Source: RGIG8748 sp045532255 (GTDB lineage Bacteria > Bacillota > Clostridia > UMGS1810). Taken from it: a DNA stretch of 9,930 nt. Numbering within the stretch: position 1 is the stretch's first letter; each line of letters starts with the position of its first letter. Positions 1 to 6,413 of this stretch are shown one piece after another. The position numbers were made by a program, and so were the translations under genes. The notes under the pieces are model-generated. The model made no database searches and was not told the DNA's origin. It was given only the letters and a program-made list of their open reading frames with translations. The stretch lies in assembly GCA_045532255.1 (NCBI GenBank), contig JAZSFO010000055.1, forward strand, positions 1-9,930, written 5' to 3'.

Positions 1-678
1 GAAATTGCACTTGTGGCAAAAAGACACAATATTCCTTTTTTGCTGGATGCATCACAAGGTGCAGGAAGTATTGATATAGATGTGAAGAAAACCGGTATAG
101 ATTATGTTGCATCACCCGGACACAAGGGACTTTTGGGTCCGACGGGAACAGGCGTGTTGTGTATCAATTCCGATCGTATTTTGAATACCTTGACCGAGGG
201 CGGAACAGGAAGTCAATCCAAACTTCTTTCTCAGCCCTTGGAGCTTCCCGACAGACTGGAAAGCGGAACCGTCAATGTTGTGGGTATAGCAGGACTTAGC
301 CGTGGTATAGATTATATACTTGACAGAACGCCCGGACAGATACTTTTGCACGAAAATATGCTTATTGACCGTCTTGCAGGGAGAATCAAGGATATTCCCC
401 GTGTCCGTCTTGTAGGATATTTGCCAAAAAGGAGAAGGGCAGGAGTGCTTTCCTTTGTTATAGACGGTATGGACAGTATCAGTGTTGCAACGAGACTTAG
501 CATAGATTATAATATTGCCGTAAGAGCAGGCTTTCATTGTGCATATACCGCACATGTAACCCTCGGCACGGAGAAGACGGGAACAGTACGGGTAAGCACA
601 GGACCTTTCAGTACAATAGAAGATATAGATGCAGTTTCGGATGCAATTTACGAAATTGCTTTACAAAATTGTTCTTAA
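1..678 (+). CDS. Cysteine desulfurase-like class V aminotransferase (C-terminal part, 5' end outside window)
   Basis: The reading frame is open from base 1 to a TAA at 676-678, so only the last ~225 residues of a protein usually near 380 are present. The true start lies left of the window; the GTG at 13 is internal. The PLP-lysine motif GHKGLLGPTGTG is visible, with the Schiff-base Lys codon at 124-126, preceded by DASQGAG, whose Asp normally contacts the PLP pyridine nitrogen. ESGTVNVVGIAGL follows. Near the end, VRAGFHCAYTAH carries a Cys (codon 538-540) at the place of the persulfide-forming Cys of SufS/Csd-type enzymes. Such enzymes remove sulfur from L-cysteine for Fe-S clusters or other sulfur acceptors in the cytoplasm. 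The pattern best fits the stand-alone cysteine desulfurase-like branch common in Firmicutes. No suf or isc partner is visible, so the physiological acceptor is unknown. Family call is confident; exact substrate is not. Confidence 0.88.
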   Translation, partial: EIALVAKRHNIPFLLDASQGAGSIDIDVKKTGIDYVASPGHKGLLGPTGTGVLCINSDRILNTLTEGGTGSQSKLLSQPLELPDRLESGTVNVVGIAGLSRGIDYILDRTPGQILLHENMLIDRLAGRIKDIPRVRLVGYLPKRRRAGVLSFVIDGMDSISVATRLSIDYNIAVRAGFHCAYTAHVTLGTEKTGTVRVSTGPFSTIEDIDAVSDAIYEIALQNCS

Positions 679-688
679 GGTGTATAAT
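660..688 (+). promoter_or_regulatory. Candidate sigma-A promoter for rlmH
   Basis: TTTACA at 660-665 and TATAAT at 683-688 are separated by exactly 17 bp. The pair overlaps the last codons and stop of the upstream aminotransferase. Initiation would fall near 694-697, just before the hairpin at 701-720, leaving rlmH a leader of about 70 nt. The -10 is perfect and the -35 has one mismatch. Activity is inferred. Confidence 0.5.
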
Positions 689-700
689 AAAAAAAGACAG

Positions 701-720
701 GGCGGTCCCATGAGACCGCC
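701..720 (+). terminator. Hairpin between the aminotransferase gene and rlmH
   Basis: GGCGGTC at 701-707 pairs perfectly with GACCGCC at 714-720 around a 6-nt loop. It starts 23 nt after the upstream stop codon. It is followed only by TTTAATCTTA, so the T tract is weak. It may terminate the upstream gene. If the promoter at 660-688 is used, it would instead form a 5' hairpin at the start of the rlmH mRNA. Confidence 0.55.
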
Positions 721-764
721 TTTAATCTTATGTCAAGCACAATCAATGTACAAAAGGTGATTAT

Positions 765-1244
765 ATGAAGATAAGAATAGTTTGCGTTGGCAAAATAAAA
801 GAAAAATATTTAAAAGACGGCATCGCAGAGTATGCAAAGAGACTAAGCCGATTTTGCACCTTCGAAGTCTGCGAACTGCCCGACATAAAAATTCCCGATA
901 ATCCTTCTGCCTCAGAGTGCGAAAAGCTCTTAAATGATGAGGGTGACTCAATACTAAGGCATCTTGGAAAGGATAGTTATGTTATAGCCCTGTGCGTAGA
1001 GGGCAAAGCTATGTCCTCCGAGGAGTTTGCCCGAAAGATAGCATCTGTCACACTTATGGGCAAGAGCAATATCGATTTTGTTATAGGAGGTTCACTCGGA
1101 CTCAGTGATGAAGTCAAGAGAAGAAGTGATTTGAGGCTGAGCTTTTCTTCATTTACTTTTCCGCATCAGCTTATGCGGCTCATTCTTTCTGAGCAGATTT
1201 ACAGATCCTTTAAGATAAATGCCAATGAGGAATATCATAAGTAA
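765..1244 (+). CDS. rlmH: 23S rRNA (pseudouridine-1915-N3)-methyltransferase RlmH
   Basis: 159 residues, the normal length of this small SPOUT-class methyltransferase. Known members use S-adenosylmethionine to methylate N3 of pseudouridine 1915 in helix 69 of 23S rRNA, acting as homodimers on 70S ribosomes. Diagnostic stretches are the N-terminal VCVGKIKEKYLKDGIAEY, the SAM-pocket region FVIGGSLGLSDEV (residues 105-117) belonging to the trefoil knot, and the C-terminal FPHQLMRLILSEQIYRSF followed by a terminal YHK, the characteristic end of the family. The ATG at 765 is preceded by AAAGGTGA at 753-760, a suitable ribosome binding site. The gene stands alone: its stop lies inside a long terminator hairpin shared with the convergent argH. 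In many Firmicutes rlmH sits near an HtrA or metallohydrolase gene, but that context is not seen here. Confidence 0.96.
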   Translation: MKIRIVCVGKIKEKYLKDGIAEYAKRLSRFCTFEVCELPDIKIPDNPSASECEKLLNDEGDSILRHLGKDSYVIALCVEGKAMSSEEFARKIASVTLMGKSNIDFVIGGSLGLSDEVKRRSDLRLSFSSFTFPHQLMRLILSEQIYRSFKINANEEYHK

Positions 1245-1281
1245 AGCAAATGGGAGGATTGACCTCCCGTTTGCTTTACTT
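1239..1281. terminator. Bidirectional terminator between convergent rlmH and argH
   Basis: A 19-pair stem: AAGTAAAGCAAA plus GGGAGG on the left pairs with CCTCCC plus TTTGCTTTACTT on the right, with one internal G-T pair and the loop ATTGA at 1258-1262. The left arm includes the rlmH stop codon (1242-1244), and the right arm ends 4 bp before the argH stop. A-rich and T-rich outer arms allow it to work in both directions. Confidence 0.85.
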
Positions 1282-1285
1282 GGCA

Positions 1286-2662
1286 TTATATAGATTTAAT
1301 AAATTCTTCGCCTTTTTCTATGCTGTATAGTACGGCTTCCTTTGCAGGTCCGCCTATAACCTTACGGTCGTTTACGCATGTTTCCAGAGAAATTGCCTCG
1401 TATATATCTTCTTCAATGATTTGAGAGCAGTTTTTGAATTCTTCCATAGAGAATTCCGAAAGAGCCTTTTGATTATTGATAGCATACAAAACCATTTTGC
1501 CGATAACCTCGTGTGCTTCGCGGAAGGGCATACCTTTTTTTACAAGGTAATCTGCCGCATCGGTAGCGTTTGTATATCCGCCGCCTGCGCCTTTATACAT
1601 GTTATCTTTATTTATTTTCATTGTAGAAATCATTTTTTGGAATACGGGCAGACACAATTTAATCGTATCTACTGCATCAAATATACATTCCTTGTCTTCC
1701 TGCATATCCTTGTTGTATGCAAGGGCAATACCTTTCATTGTTGTAAGGATGCTTACAAGGTCGCCGTATACTCTTCCTGTCTTTCCTCTTATAAGTTCTG
1801 CCACATCGGGATTTTTCTTCTGTGGCATTATAGAGCTTCCCGTTGAGCAGGAATCATCCATTTCTATAAAAGAAAATTCATTTGTATTCCATAATATAAG
1901 CTCTTCGCAAAAACGACTCAGGTGCATCATACATATGGAGAGGTCTGCTGCAAGCTCTATTACAAAGTCTCTGTCCGAAACACCGTCCATTGAGTTGAGA
2001 GTGACCGAATCGAAACCAAGCTCGTCAGCAACAGACTGTCTGTCAAGAGGATATGTTGTTCCTGCAAGCGCTCCCGAACCGAGAGGCATAACATTCATTC
2101 TCTTATAGGTGTCCATTAGCCTTGTAATATCTCTTTTGAACATTTCGAAGTATGCCATAAGGTGATGCGAGAGTGTTACAGGCTGAGCCTTTTGCAGATG
2201 GGTATAACCGGGCATTATGGTATCAAGATTTTCTTTTGAGAGAGCAAGAAGTGTTTTTTCAAGCTCTGTAAGCATTTCCTTGATTTCTGCTGTCTCATCC
2301 ATAAGATACATTCTGATATCAAGTGCCACCTGATCATTTCTGCTTCTGCCGGTGTGAAGTCTCTTTCCAGTATCGCCGATTTTGGCAATAAGCATGGTTT
2401 CTACATTCATATGTATATCTTCGGCATCTATCATAAAGTCAATTTTGCCGTTTTCTATATCATCAAGAATTTCCTTAAGAGCTTTTATAATAAGCTTACT
2501 GTCCTCTATGGATATTATTCCGCATCTTCCGAGCATTCCGGCATGTGCAATACTGCCTTTTATGTCTTGACGGTACATTCTCTGGTCAAAGCGGATTGAT
2601 GAGTTAAAATCATTAACTGCTTCGTCTGTGTTTTTGGAAAATCTTCCGCCCCATAATTTCAT
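1286..2662 (-). CDS. argH: Argininosuccinate lyase
   Basis: 458 residues, standard length. It catalyses the last step of arginine synthesis, splitting argininosuccinate into arginine and fumarate, as a cytoplasmic homotetramer of the fumarase/aspartase superfamily. The protein opens with MKLWGGRFSK, typical of ArgH. Conserved regions follow in order: TGRSRNDQ (104-111), PGYTHLQKAQPV (151-162, with His155 in the active site) and the signature GSSIMPQKKNPD (275-286) on the mobile loop that carries the catalytic serine. All are intact. The start ATG is at 2660-2662, with GAGG eight bases upstream (plus-strand 2671-2674). It lies 81 bp downstream of argG on the same strand, the usual argGH order, with a hairpin in the gap. 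No separate promoter is obvious, so it probably depends largely on readthrough from argG. Confidence 0.97.
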   Translation of the reverse strand: MKLWGGRFSKNTDEAVNDFNSSIRFDQRMYRQDIKGSIAHAGMLGRCGIISIEDSKLIIKALKEILDDIENGKIDFMIDAEDIHMNVETMLIAKIGDTGKRLHTGRSRNDQVALDIRMYLMDETAEIKEMLTELEKTLLALSKENLDTIMPGYTHLQKAQPVTLSHHLMAYFEMFKRDITRLMDTYKRMNVMPLGSGALAGTTYPLDRQSVADELGFDSVTLNSMDGVSDRDFVIELAADLSICMMHLSRFCEELILWNTNEFSFIEMDDSCSTGSSIMPQKKNPDVAELIRGKTGRVYGDLVSILTTMKGIALAYNKDMQEDKECIFDAVDTIKLCLPVFQKMISTMKINKDNMYKGAGGGYTNATDAADYLVKKGMPFREAHEVIGKMVLYAINNQKALSEFSMEEFKNCSQIIEEDIYEAISLETCVNDRKVIGGPAKEAVLYSIEKGEEFIKSI

Positions 2663-2690
2663 AAAAATTACCTCGTTTTCTAAAAGTCAA

Positions 2691-2726
2691 AACATTCCGC
2701 TGAGCTAGTAAACTCAACGGAATGTT
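2691..2726 (-). terminator. Hairpin between argG and argH (terminator or attenuator)
   Basis: On the plus strand AACATTCCG (2691-2699) pairs with CGGAATGTT (2718-2726). TGAG (2701-2704) pairs with CTCA (2713-2716) across one mismatch. Read in the argG direction, the stem is followed by GTTTTGACTTTTAG, a broken T tract. It ends only 28 nt before the argH start, so it may partially terminate or tune argH expression, or act as a processing stem. Confidence 0.6.
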
Positions 2727-2743
2727 AATAATATTATTTGTAA

Positions 2744-3958
2744 TTATTTGTTTTCGTGCTTTCTCATCATCATTGCACGAACCTTGAGCGGGAGACCAAA
2801 GAGATTGATAAATCCGTCAGCATCCTTCTGGTCATATACATCGTCCTCAGCAAATGTAGCTATATCCTCATCATAGAGTGAATAGGGGGACTTAGCACCC
2901 GCGGGTGTGCAGTTACCCTTGTACAGCTTGAGTCTTACTGTACCTGTAACGGTTTCCTGTGTTGAGTCAACAAATGCAGACAGAGCCTCACGGAGAGGTG
3001 TATACCAGAGACCGTCATAAACAAGCTCTGCAAACTTGTTTGCAACTTCCATCTTGTAGTGAAGTGTCTGCTTGTCAAGGCAGATGTATTCAAGCTCTTT
3101 GTGTGCAGCGTAGAGTATTGTTCCGCCGGGAGTTTCGTACACACCGCGGCTCTTCATACCAACGAGACGGTTTTCTACTATATCATCTATACCAATGCCG
3201 TTTGCACCGCCGATTTCATTGAGCTTTTTGAGCATTGTTACGGGGTCAAGTGCTTCGCCGTTTAACTTAACGGGAAGACCTTTTTCAAATTCGAGTTCTA
3301 CATATGTGGGAACATCGGGAGCCTTTTCGGGTGATACACCGAGATGAAGAATTTTGTCAAGGTTAGGCTCATTCCAGGGATCCTCAAGGTCCTGACCCTC
3401 ATGTGACAGATGCCATATGTTTCTGTCCATGGAATAGTTATTTTCTTTTGTTACAGGAACGGGAATTCCTCTTGCTTCTGCATAATCAATTTCGTCATCT
3501 CTGGATTTGATATCCCATATTCTCCAGGGAGCTATTATTTTCATTTCGGGAGCAAGTGCCTTTATTGTAAGCTCAAAACGAACCTGGTCGTTTCCTTTGC
3601 CTGTACATCCGTGGCAGATAGCTGTTGCACCCTCAGCCTTGGCGATTTCTACAATACGCTTTGCAATACAGGGGCGTGCATGAGATGTACCGAGGAGGTA
3701 TTTACCCTCATATACTGCGCCTGCCTTAAGTGTAGGCCAGATAAAGTCTTTTACATATTCTTCCTGAAGATTTTCTATGTAAACCTTGCTTGCACCTGTT
3801 TTGATAGCTTTTTCTTCAAGTCCGTCAGTTTCTTTACCCTGACCGACATCACCGCAAACAGCAATTACTTCGTAATCGTAATTTTCTTTGAGCCACGGAA
3901 TTATGATAGATGTATCAAGACCGCCGCTGTATGCTAAAACAACTTTTTCTTTTGACAT
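2744..3958 (-). CDS. argG: Argininosuccinate synthase
   Basis: 404 residues, normal for the family. It joins citrulline and aspartate at the cost of ATP (to AMP and pyrophosphate), feeding ArgH. The PP-loop AYSGGLDTS is at residues 9-17. HGCTGKGNDQVRFE (116-129) forms the citrulline/aspartate site, and YSMDRNIWHLSHEGQDLEDP (175-194) is another family signature. The start is ATG at 3956-3958, giving MSKEKVVLAYSGG, because GGGAGG lies nine bases upstream and the family begins here. An in-frame ATG 65 codons farther upstream would add an unrelated hydrophobic stretch and overlap ruvC, so it is rejected. Transcription is probably from the promoter at 4001-4029, with ArgR-type boxes just upstream. 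Divergent from ruvC. Confidence 0.97.
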   Translation of the reverse strand: MSKEKVVLAYSGGLDTSIIIPWLKENYDYEVIAVCGDVGQGKETDGLEEKAIKTGASKVYIENLQEEYVKDFIWPTLKAGAVYEGKYLLGTSHARPCIAKRIVEIAKAEGATAICHGCTGKGNDQVRFELTIKALAPEMKIIAPWRIWDIKSRDDEIDYAEARGIPVPVTKENNYSMDRNIWHLSHEGQDLEDPWNEPNLDKILHLGVSPEKAPDVPTYVELEFEKGLPVKLNGEALDPVTMLKKLNEIGGANGIGIDDIVENRLVGMKSRGVYETPGGTILYAAHKELEYICLDKQTLHYKMEVANKFAELVYDGLWYTPLREALSAFVDSTQETVTGTVRLKLYKGNCTPAGAKSPYSLYDEDIATFAEDDVYDQKDADGFINLFGLPLKVRAMMMRKHENK

Positions 3959-4000
3959 ATTGATTTTCCTCCCAAATTGGTATATTATAGTTATAGTATG

Positions 4001-4029
4001 ATTATAACTCAAATTTTCTGTAATATCAA
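4001..4029 (-). promoter_or_regulatory. argG promoter
   Basis: Reading the minus strand, TTGATA (plus-strand 4024-4029) and a perfect TATAAT (4001-4006) are separated by 17 bp. The initiation site would be near 3994, leaving a leader of about 35 nt that contains the GGGAGGA ribosome binding site. This is one of the clearest promoters in the window. Confidence 0.8.
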
Positions 4030-4037
4030 CTGTTATT

Positions 4038-4077
4038 TTTGCATAAATATGCAGAAAAATATGAATTTTGATGTATA
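4038..4077. promoter_or_regulatory. Tandem ARG boxes (ArgR/AhrC operator) in the argG-ruvC gap
   Basis: TTTGCATAAATATGCAGA at 4038-4055 matches the 18-bp ARG consensus TNTGAATWWWWATTCANW at 16 positions and contains a near-perfect palindrome. TATGAATTTTGATGTATA at 4060-4077 matches at 15. The boxes are 22 bp centre to centre (4-bp gap), close to the two-box spacing used by ArgR hexamers. They lie 9 bp upstream of the argG -35. Arginine-dependent control of argGH is the likely role. Because the gap is divergent, binding might also affect ruvC. No ArgR gene is in the window. Confidence 0.6.
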
Positions 4078-4119
4078 AAGTGCATAAAAAACAAAAAATA
4101 TTGAAAGGCAAAACAAAAA

Positions 4120-4614
4120 ATGATAATATTAGGTATAGATCCGGGTTATGCAATTGTTGGAGTCGGAATTATTGAATACAACGGAAATAAATTCAGGACT
4201 CTTGATTATTATGCAATCACCACCGAGGCACATACGCCATTTGAACAGAGACTAAAAATTATATACGAAGGAATAAATAGTGCCATAGAAAAGTACAAGC
4301 CTGATTTCATGGCTATCGAAGAACTGTTTTTCAATGACAATGCCAAGACGGCAATTGCAGTAGGACAAGCAAGAGGTGTTATAGTTCTTGCAGGAGTTAA
4401 TCATGGGGTGGAAATATTTGAATATACACCGCTTCAGGTCAAGCAGGCGGTTGTCGGATACGGCAGGGCAGACAAAACTCAGGTTCAGCATATGACGCGT
4501 TCGCTTCTTGGTCTCAGTTCTGTTCCAAAACCCGATGATGTTGCTGATGCCTTGGCAATTGCCTTGTGCCATGCACATTCGTATAATGGCGCTTTGAGAA
4601 AATATTTGAAATAG
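4120..4614 (+). CDS. ruvC: Crossover junction endodeoxyribonuclease RuvC
   Basis: 164 residues, typical. The RuvC homodimer cuts Holliday junctions symmetrically with metal-dependent nuclease sites. The RNase H-like fold is recognisable from LGIDPGYAIVGVGI with the first acidic residue Asp7, AIEELFF with Glu67, and PDDVADALAIALCH with Asp140 and Asp143. These correspond to the four catalytic carboxylates D7, E66, D138 and D141 of E. coli RuvC, so the enzyme looks active. The ATG at 4120 is preceded by a modest AAAGG at 4104-4108, 11 nt away. It is the first gene of ruvCAB; ruvA starts 12 nt after its stop. No good sigma-A promoter was recognised in the gap shared with argG. Confidence 0.96.
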   Translation: MIILGIDPGYAIVGVGIIEYNGNKFRTLDYYAITTEAHTPFEQRLKIIYEGINSAIEKYKPDFMAIEELFFNDNAKTAIAVGQARGVIVLAGVNHGVEIFEYTPLQVKQAVVGYGRADKTQVQHMTRSLLGLSSVPKPDDVADALAIALCHAHSYNGALRKYLK

Positions 4615-4626
4615 TCGGAGGATATT

Positions 4627-5229
4627 ATGATAAGTTATATTCGCGGAATTCTCTCGGAAAAAGAGTCCGATCATGTTGTAATAGAATGCGGAGGAGTAGG
4701 CTTTAAGATATATACAAGCTATACCTCGCTTTGTGACGATTCCTGCACAAAGGGAAGAGAGGTAGTTTTCCGTACATATATGTATATCAAGGAAGGTATT
4801 ATGGATTTGTACGGCTTTTCTACCAAGGAAGAGCTTGAGCTATTTGAACTTCTTATATCCGTAAGCGGTGTCGGGGCAAAGGGTGCAGTTTCTGTACTCT
4901 CTACCATGAGCCCGTCTGCACTTTCGCTTACCATCGCAACAGGCGATGCCAATGCAATAAAAAAAGCACCCGGAATAGGCACAAAAACGGCCCAGAGAAT
5001 TATCCTTGAATTAAGAGACAAAATCAAAAATGAACAAATTGTATCAAATTCCACAGATGCATTTATTCAAAATGTTCCTGTTACATCAAATGAGAGAGAG
5101 GAAGCACTTAATGCACTTATAGCCTTGGGCTATAGCGGTGCAGAAGCAAAGAAAGCCGTTTCGGCAGTTTCGGGCGAAATAACTGATGTGGAAGGAATTA
5201 TCAAACAAGCTCTGAGGAGCCTGATGTAA
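4627..5229 (+). CDS. ruvA: Holliday junction branch migration protein RuvA
   Basis: 200 residues. RuvA tetramers hold the four-way junction in a planar form and load RuvB motors. The N-terminal OB-fold region (1-65) begins MISYIRGIL as usual. Two helix-hairpin-helix DNA-binding motifs follow: LLISVSGVGAKGA (75-87) and IKKAPGIGTKTAQRIILEL (111-129). A flexible linker (about 135-155) leads to the C-terminal domain III, EEALNALIALGYSGAEAKKA (158-177), which contacts RuvB. The ribosome binding site GGAGG at 4617-4621 lies six bases before the ATG. ruvB follows 10 nt after the stop, indicating translational linkage. Confidence 0.96.
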   Translation: MISYIRGILSEKESDHVVIECGGVGFKIYTSYTSLCDDSCTKGREVVFRTYMYIKEGIMDLYGFSTKEELELFELLISVSGVGAKGAVSVLSTMSPSALSLTIATGDANAIKKAPGIGTKTAQRIILELRDKIKNEQIVSNSTDAFIQNVPVTSNEREEALNALIALGYSGAEAKKAVSAVSGEITDVEGIIKQALRSLM

Positions 5230-5239
5230 GGAGGATACC

Positions 5240-6247
5240 ATGTTTGATGCAGAGGAAAGAATAGTTAACGGCGGTGTTCTGGAAGAGGACATAACACAGG
5301 AGCCGGGACTCAGACCCAGGGAGCTCCATGAATATATCGGTCAGAATAAGGTCAAGGAAAATCTTACAGTATATATAGAAGCAGCAAAGTCAAGAAAGGA
5401 AGCCTTGGATCATGTACTTTTGTACGGACCGCCAGGACTTGGCAAAACGACCCTTGCAGGCATTATAGCAAATGAGCTTGGGGTAAGCATAAGGATAACA
5501 TCGGGTCCCGCTATAGAAAAGCCGGGAGACCTTGCGGCGATACTTACAAACTTAAATGAACATGATGTGCTTTTTATAGATGAAATCCATCGTCTCAGCC
5601 ATAGTGTAGAAGAGGTGCTTTATCCTGCTATGGAGGATTATGCTCTTGATATAATTATAGGCAAAGGCCCGTCAGCCCGTTCAATCAGATTGGATTTGCC
5701 GTCATTTACCCTTATCGGTGCGACTACAAAGGCAGGCTCTATGACAGGACCCTTGAGAGACCGCTTTGGTGTTATTTCCCGTCTCGAGCTGTATACACCC
5801 GAAGAACTCTCCAAAATCGTAACACGCAGCGCAGGAATTCTTGGCGTAGAGATTGACAGTGACGGTGCTTTTGAAATCGCGTCCCGTTCGAGAGGTACAC
5901 CGAGAATTGCAAATAGACTTATAAAGCGCGTAAGAGACTTTGCAACCATTCTTGGTGACGGTAAAATAAACGGAGATATTGCTTCGAAGGCGCTTGCGCG
6001 GTTGGAAATTGACGAAATAGGCCTCGATAATGTAGATAAAAACATGATACTCACAATGATTAACAGCTTTGGAGGCGGACCTGTAGGTCTCGATACCCTC
6101 GCCGCAACGACGGGAGAGGATGCAAATACCATTGAGGATGTATATGAACCGTATCTTCTTCAGCTTGGATTTATTAACAGGACACCAAGAGGAAGAGTAG
6201 TTACCAAGCTGGCTTACGAGCATTACAATATACCTTTTGGTAAATAG
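5240..6247 (+). CDS. ruvB: Holliday junction branch migration ATPase RuvB
   Basis: 335 residues, typical. RuvB is a hexameric AAA+ motor that pulls DNA arms through the RuvA-bound junction. Walker A is GPPGLGKT at residues 63-70 and Walker B is LFIDEIH at 111-117. The sensor 1 region is TLIGATTKAG, and the arginine finger is in GPLRDRFG (Arg173). Sensor 2 is in RSRGTPRIANRLI. The C-terminal winged-helix DNA-binding domain includes DVYEPYLLQLGFINRTPRGR. All key residues are present. AAGGAGG at 5228-5234, overlapping the ruvA stop codon, sits five bases before the ATG at 5240. It is the last gene of ruvCAB; queA and tgt, often found next, are absent here and a terminator follows. Confidence 0.97.
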   Translation: MFDAEERIVNGGVLEEDITQEPGLRPRELHEYIGQNKVKENLTVYIEAAKSRKEALDHVLLYGPPGLGKTTLAGIIANELGVSIRITSGPAIEKPGDLAAILTNLNEHDVLFIDEIHRLSHSVEEVLYPAMEDYALDIIIGKGPSARSIRLDLPSFTLIGATTKAGSMTGPLRDRFGVISRLELYTPEELSKIVTRSAGILGVEIDSDGAFEIASRSRGTPRIANRLIKRVRDFATILGDGKINGDIASKALARLEIDEIGLDNVDKNMILTMINSFGGGPVGLDTLAATTGEDANTIEDVYEPYLLQLGFINRTPRGRVVTKLAYEHYNIPFGK

Positions 6248-6358
6248 CTGAAGCAACCAATACTTAAGATGTCTCAAACGGTGTATTTTCGGTAACTTCG
6301 GCTAATGTTTGTTACAATTTGCTGACAGTTTTAACAAAAATGTCGAAAATGTTTGAAT
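6248..6358. other. ruvB-amidase spacer, no gene seen
   Basis: This 111-bp AT-rich stretch encodes nothing convincing. It should hold the amidase promoter, but no good -35/-10 pair was found. A perfect TATAAT occurs at 6366-6371, inside the terminator stem, but the hexamers 17-19 bp upstream of it (such as GTCGAA) are poor. Confidence 0.5.
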
Positions 6359-6398
6359 AATATAGTATAATCATATTTAGATTATACTATATTTTTTT
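6359..6398 (+). terminator. Intrinsic terminator after ruvB
   Basis: A perfect 14-bp inverted repeat, AATATAGTATAATC at 6359-6372 and GATTATACTATATT at 6380-6393, with a 7-nt loop. A T tract runs through 6392-6398. The stem has very little GC, so its efficiency is uncertain. It ends only 15 nt before the amidase start, so it could also be a partial attenuator or an operator. Transcripts starting upstream and serving the amidase would have to pass it. Confidence 0.65.
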
Positions 6399-6413
6399 AG
6401 GATTGAATGTGTT

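Noticed and set aside
4030..4119. ruvC promoter (for example TATAAA at 4074-4079)
   Set aside because: No acceptable -35 lies 16-18 bp upstream of this -10-like sequence, and other pairings have wrong spacing.
3959..4153. N-terminal extension of argG to an upstream in-frame ATG at 4153
   Set aside because: It would add 65 residues unrelated to the family, overlap the ruvC start and cover the argG promoter. The ATG at 3958 has a strong ribosome binding site and starts the known family N-terminus.
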